Assembly (NCBI GenBank): GCA_963786805.1
Contig: CAWBAK010000007.1
Location: 186,001-250,000 of the forward strand
DNA from: CALGFI01 sp963786805
GTDB lineage: Bacteria > Actinomycetota > UBA4738 > HRBIN12
Direction: 5' to 3'
DNA length: 64,000 nt
Positions 60,927-64,000 of the stretch are shown one piece after another. The notes under the pieces are model-generated. The model was not told the DNA's origin and ran no database searches. It saw nothing but the letters and a program-made list of their open reading frames with translations. The position numbers were made by a program, and so were the translations under genes. Position 1 is the first letter of the stretch. Every line of letters starts with the position of its first letter.

Positions 60927-61451
60927 ATGACACGATCACGCAGCAGCGACGAAGAGCTCGAAGGCTGGTTCGCCGGGCGTCTGCCCGGCGATTGGTTCGT
61001 CGGCCCGCCCGAGGTTCGCGCCGACCGTGAGGAGATCCTGGTGGTCGGCACGCTCTCCGACCCGGAGCTTCCCGAGGGCGCCACGCCCGAGGCCACCGCG
61101 GCCGCCCGTCTCGCGAGGATCGACGGCTTCCGAGAGGACACGCGCGAGCGCAGGATGCGGATCGCCCAGGAGGCGCAGCACCGGTTCGGCCGGCGCGTCT
61201 CGTGGGGAGCTCAGTCCGGTGACGCGCGGAAGCTGTTCACGACGGTCAGCGTTCCCGCGATGACTCGCCTGCGGATCTCCGAGCGCGAGGTGCTGGACAC
61301 TCTGGTGGACTCGGGGGTCGCTCGCTCGCGCAGCCATGCGCTCGCCTGGTGCGTTCGCATCGTCGCCGAGCGCCAAGAGGAGTGGCTGAAGGACCTGCGC
61401 GGCGCCCTCACGCACGTCGAGAAGGTGCGAGAGGAAGGTCCGACGTCCTAG
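60927..61451 (+). CDS. Conserved hypothetical protein, possible DNA-binding
   Basis: A 174-residue soluble protein I cannot assign. The N-terminal half is acidic and helical (ELEGWFAGRLPGDWFVGPPEV, VVGTLSDPELPEG). The middle (AQEAQHRFGRRVSWG) is basic. The C-terminal segment MTRLRISEREVLDTLVDSGVARSRSHALAWCV has the shape of a ribbon-helix-helix or short helix-turn-helix. Tandem TGTAATCA repeats sit over its promoter, which fits self-regulation. Divergent from yjbQ. Confidence 0.6.
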   Translation: MTRSRSSDEELEGWFAGRLPGDWFVGPPEVRADREEILVVGTLSDPELPEGATPEATAAARLARIDGFREDTRERRMRIAQEAQHRFGRRVSWGAQSGDARKLFTTVSVPAMTRLRISEREVLDTLVDSGVARSRSHALAWCVRIVAERQEEWLKDLRGALTHVEKVREEGPTS

Positions 61452-61460
61452 CCGCGACGT

Positions 61461-61655
61461 CTACTCGGCGCTGAGGCCCATCCGGTAGAGCTTTCGCCCC
61501 CGCACCTGGTCGTACAGCACGACCTCCTCCACGCCGTTCTCGTAGAGATCGCGCCAGGAGGTTCCGATCCACACCTCGGCCGCGTCGGGATCGGGGAAGC
61601 GAGGCGAGCGCCCGACCTCCTGCCCCGATTGGTCGAGATACGCCCAGGAGAACAT
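61461..61655 (-). CDS. Small conserved protein (MFSW type)
   Basis: A 64-residue protein (MFSWAYLDQSGQEVGRSP at the start, VEEVVLYDQVRGRKLYRMGL near the end). Short proteins of this pattern are familiar from actinobacterial genomes but have no known function to me. ATG 61655 shares a base with the stop of the upstream 69-residue gene (TGATG), so the two are translationally coupled. Confidence 0.65.
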   Translation of the reverse strand: MFSWAYLDQSGQEVGRSPRFPDPDAAEVWIGTSWRDLYENGVEEVVLYDQVRGRKLYRMGLSAE

Positions 61656-61864
61656 CAAGGTCTCCGGATCGCCAGGATCATGTTCACGGCCCTGCTCACC
61701 CACACGTGCTCCCCCGTCTGAAGGTCGTCGGGGATAGATTCCGCCCCCAGCCGGGCCGTCTCAAGCACCCCGTCGGGATACGCGACGGTGACGTCCGCAT
61801 AGCGCGCACCGTGCACATCGAGCAGGCGCACCTCGCGGATCGTTCCCTCGCGTTCGCCGAGCAC
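61655..61864 (-). CDS. Small beta-rich protein, possibly OB-like
   Basis: A 69-residue protein with alternating strands (TIREVRLLDVHGARYADVTVAYPDG, HVWVSRAVNMILAIRRP), suggestive of a small beta-barrel; not recognised further. GTG 61864 has TAGCCT eight bases upstream on the minus strand and no ribosome-binding site, fitting a leaderless start. It is coupled to the 64-residue gene and divergent from the NlpC/P60 hydrolase. Confidence 0.55.
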   Translation of the reverse strand: MLGEREGTIREVRLLDVHGARYADVTVAYPDGVLETARLGAESIPDDLQTGEHVWVSRAVNMILAIRRP

Positions 61865-61983
61865 GATCGAGCAGGCTACCAGCGACGATGGGCATTCCCC
61901 CGTGCCTGAGGGGGCAACCGGACCGCCCGCCCCGTCTCGGTCCGCTCAAGGAGCCCCCGGGGAGGGTCGAGGACAGAGATGAG

Positions 61984-63231
61984 ATGTCCACGCGGCCCCG
62001 CCGGCGTCTCCTCGCCGTGCTCGCATGCCTCACCGTCGTGCTGTTCCCGCAGCCGGCTTCCTCGACCTACGCGGGCTCGGCGGCGCGCTCCGGCGAGGCC
62101 GGGTCCGGTCCTCAAGCCTGGAGGACGTTCGGTCCCTCCGCGCCGGCCGGCGTGCAGTGGGACGATGTGAACCGGAAGCACTGGGCGCGTTCGGCGATCG
62201 ATCATGTCGCGGGCGTCAACGACTGGATGCTCGACTACCGGCAGCTCGAGGACGGTTCGTATCCGTTCAAGCCCGACGATCTGGAAACCCGAAGGCTGTT
62301 CGCGCGCGCGCTCTACCGGGCGTTCGGCACCGCCCTCGAGGTGGACCCGGCCGTCACGTTCACCGATCTCCCGGACACCGATCGCTTCTTCCGCTTCGCC
62401 AACGTCGCGGTCGCACAAAGGTGGATCGAGGCCGTCGACGGAGACTTCCTTCCCACCGAGCCGGTGACGACCGCGATGGTGCACCGGGCGCTCGTCCTCG
62501 CGCTCGGTCTGGGTGACCTCGCGGCGGGCGCGGACGCACTCCACATGCAGGACGGGACGACGATCCCCACCCCCAACGGCTTCGGGACGCTGCTGATCGG
62601 CATGCGGCTCGGACTTCGCTACAACCACGGCGACGAATCCCTCGACGTCGGTCCGGACGATCCGCTCTCGCGAGCGGAGGTCGCGTGGTCGCTCTATCGC
62701 GCGACCACCGCCCCCTCGTGGGTCCGCGACGCTCTGGCCGGCTACGCGACGATCGAGCTGCCGAACCTCTCCGAGCAGATGCAGCAGATCGTCGCTTGGG
62801 GGGTCCGGTACGTCGGCCAGCCGTACCTCTGGGGCGGCGACTGGGCCGAGCCCACGCCGTCCGGCTACTGCTGCGGATGGCAACCACGGGGCGGGTTCGA
62901 CTGCTCCGGGATGACCTGGTGGCTGATGAAGAAGGCGAGCGCCGGCTGGGACAACTCCCCGCCACGCGAGTACGAGGGGTGGAACCTCCCGGAGCGGAGC
63001 TCGGCCGCGATGGCGTCGGTCGGAACGCGGATCCGGTGGCACGACATCCGGCCAGGCGACCTCCTCTTCTACGACGGCGACGACGACGGGACCGTCGATC
63101 ACGTCGACACGTACATCGGGAACGGCTGGGTCATCGACTCCGGCAGCAGCAACGCCGGAGTCACGATCACCTACGTTTTCGACAACTGGTACGAAGACCA
63201 CTTCGTCCGCGGCCGCCGCCTCACCGCATAG
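61984..63231 (+). CDS. Secreted SLH-NlpC/P60 peptidoglycan hydrolase
   Basis: A 415-residue secreted protein. The N-terminus (RRRLLAVLACLTVVLFPQPASS) is a signal peptide. About residues 55-240 hold SLH-like repeats (WARSAIDHVAGVNDWM, FTDLPDTDRFFRFANVAV, LSRAEVAWSLYRATT), which can bind cell-wall polymers. The C-terminal 140 residues are an NlpC/P60 cysteine peptidase: nucleophile in RGGFDCSGMTWW and the catalytic histidine in GTVDHVDTYIG. A CC pair (YCCGWQ) precedes it. It probably cleaves peptide cross-links in peptidoglycan. The ATG at 61984 is used. Confidence 0.87.
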   Translation: MSTRPRRRLLAVLACLTVVLFPQPASSTYAGSAARSGEAGSGPQAWRTFGPSAPAGVQWDDVNRKHWARSAIDHVAGVNDWMLDYRQLEDGSYPFKPDDLETRRLFARALYRAFGTALEVDPAVTFTDLPDTDRFFRFANVAVAQRWIEAVDGDFLPTEPVTTAMVHRALVLALGLGDLAAGADALHMQDGTTIPTPNGFGTLLIGMRLGLRYNHGDESLDVGPDDPLSRAEVAWSLYRATTAPSWVRDALAGYATIELPNLSEQMQQIVAWGVRYVGQPYLWGGDWAEPTPSGYCCGWQPRGGFDCSGMTWWLMKKASAGWDNSPPREYEGWNLPERSSAAMASVGTRIRWHDIRPGDLLFYDGDDDGTVDHVDTYIGNGWVIDSGSSNAGVTITYVFDNWYEDHFVRGRRLTA

Positions 63232-63246
63232 GAGACGCGCACCGTT

Positions 63247-63642
63247 CTACCCCTGAAGCTCCCGGTCGAGCGCTTCGCGTTCCGCGTCGTTCAGCGGCCG
63301 CGACCGGCCGACCTTCGGGTCTCTCGCGACGATGACCGACTCCGCGATCGCCGAGATCGTCCCGTCCTGCTTGACGATCTCCTCGCGTGTGCGAACGCTC
63401 GAGCGCCCGAACGAGTCGAGCGCGCACCGGACGAGTACGGCATCGTCCTCCTGTTTGAGCTCCTGCTTGAAGTCGATCGCGACCCGGGCGAGCACGAAAT
63501 CCCAGGTGTCGGTGACCTTCCCGAGAACCTCCTGGACCCATGCGTCGCGGGCTTCCTCCAGATAGTTGAGGTACACCGCGTTGTTCACGTGCCCGTACGC
63601 GTCCATGTCTCGCCAACGGAGCTCGACACGACGCTCGAGCAT
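63247..63642 (-). CDS. Hotdog-fold acyl-CoA thioesterase
   Basis: A 131-residue 4-hydroxybenzoyl-CoA-thioesterase-like hotdog protein. The active-site region is LRWRDMDAYGHVNNAVYLNYLEEAR, with Asp and His in the usual places, and VLARVAIDFKQELKQEDDAVL follows. Such enzymes release free acids from acyl-CoA. ATG 63642 shares a base with the stop of the NIL-domain gene (TGATG), so they are coupled. The acyl substrate is unknown. Confidence 0.88.
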   Translation of the reverse strand: MLERRVELRWRDMDAYGHVNNAVYLNYLEEARDAWVQEVLGKVTDTWDFVLARVAIDFKQELKQEDDAVLVRCALDSFGRSSVRTREEIVKQDGTISAIAESVIVARDPKVGRSRPLNDAEREALDRELQG

Positions 63643-63869
63643 CAGTCTTCGATCCGGTCGACCTGCAGGCCGTGGTCCGCCAGCCACACGATCGCGTCGG
63701 CGATCCGGTCCTCGTCGCCCTCGACCTCGAGGATGATCCAACCGCCGCTCTCCTCGAGGTTCGCTCGCCGGATGTTCGTGATGAGTCCGAAGTCCGTCCC
63801 GAGCCGGTGCACCACCGGCACCGATAGCAGCCGCTCGGGGAACGTGAGATGCAGCCGCGCCTTCACCAC
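63642..63869 (-). CDS. NIL-domain protein
   Basis: A 75-residue stand-alone NIL (ACT-like) domain: VKARLHLTFPERLLSVPVVHRLG, ITNIRRANLEESGGWIILEVEG, DRIADAIVWLADHGLQV. The domain is best known at the end of methionine importer ATPases, where it binds methionine; a single-domain form could be a small sensor or a subunit. GTG 63869 is used; GTG 63866 is next to it. It is coupled to the thioesterase downstream. Confidence 0.82.
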   Translation of the reverse strand: MVKARLHLTFPERLLSVPVVHRLGTDFGLITNIRRANLEESGGWIILEVEGDEDRIADAIVWLADHGLQVDRIED

Positions 63870-64000
63870 GCCGGCGATTCTGCCATGCCGCAGCCCGTGC
63901 CCTGCGGCGATGGGTGGCCCTGACTCGAGTACCGGCCTGAGAGGCCGACCGCCAGCTGCTCAACCACAAGAGCCTCAAGAAGCGAGCGACAGGAGCGTTA
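63870..64000. other. Window end, no gene seen
   Basis: These 131 bases hold no supported reading frame or RNA gene. A short dyad GGCC-TGAGA-GGCC is present near 63935-63950. The region probably holds the promoter for the NIL-domain gene and the end of whatever lies beyond. Confidence 0.4.

Overview
The window is strongly GC-rich and gene-dense. GTG starts are common, stop and start codons often overlap (GTGA, ATGA, TGATG), and many genes appear to be leaderless, with a TANNNT hexamer 5-8 nt before the start codon. These traits fit a high-GC, possibly deep-branching, Actinomycetota genome. So do the gene families: an F420-type LLM oxidoreductase, a DUF6457-like protein, a DUF6941-like protein, heterotetrameric sarcosine oxidase and Tat-exported lipoproteins. 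I found no rRNA, tRNA, CRISPR array, insertion sequence or phage gene.

1-20.9 kb is mainly choline and glycine-betaine catabolism. It begins with an acyl-CoA dehydrogenase and a cysteine-synthase-like enzyme. A sarcosine oxidase operon follows (soxB, an MmcQ-like gene, soxD, soxA, soxG, a YbaK deacylase); soxA carries many frameshifts and at least one deletion, and soxB and soxG carry one frameshift each. On the opposite strand lie a DmdA/GcvT-like tetrahydrofolate methyltransferase, a dimethylglycine dehydrogenase, an MFS carrier, an aldehyde dehydrogenase and an OpuA/ProU-type ABC importer. The importer has a fused tandem permease. A choline-dehydrogenase-like GMC enzyme and a crotonase follow. 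Together they give choline to betaine aldehyde to betaine to dimethylglycine to sarcosine to glycine. The only step without a recognised enzyme is betaine demethylation, and the DmdA-like protein is a candidate for it.

21-36.8 kb holds a polyamine-type ABC importer (binding protein, two permeases, convergent ATPase) and a second aldehyde dehydrogenase. Next come an alpha/beta hydrolase, an AlkD-like repair protein, an LLM oxidoreductase and an MMPL transporter with a divergent TetR regulator. Threonine dehydrogenase and glycine C-acetyltransferase (threonine to glycine) flank a DUF6941-like gene on the other strand. A lipoprotein gene closes the block.

37-53.7 kb carries a PAS-GGDEF-EAL protein behind a sigma28-like promoter, a DEAD-box helicase, adenine deaminase, transketolase and a KamA-family radical SAM enzyme with an altered PLP loop. 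A second Tat-exported polyamine-type binding protein follows, then two phospholipase C-like phosphoesterases, the second with one frameshift. A coupled operon of a Mog-XdhC fusion, a methyltransferase and a sulfatase ends the block. The molybdenum cofactor genes continue with a DUF6457-like gene and moaA.

55-59 kb is the most unusual part: a CRP/FNR regulator, a 40-residue Lys/Arg-rich protein, a small zinc-binding protein and a site-2-protease-like M50 protein with a PqqD-like domain and two cyclic-nucleotide-binding domains. Near-perfect CRP-type palindromes lie upstream of the 40-residue gene and of the protease gene. The last 5 kb holds a PrmC-like methyltransferase with a changed catalytic motif, a GroES-like protein, YjbQ, several small conserved proteins, an SLH-NlpC/P60 hydrolase, a hotdog thioesterase and a NIL-domain protein.
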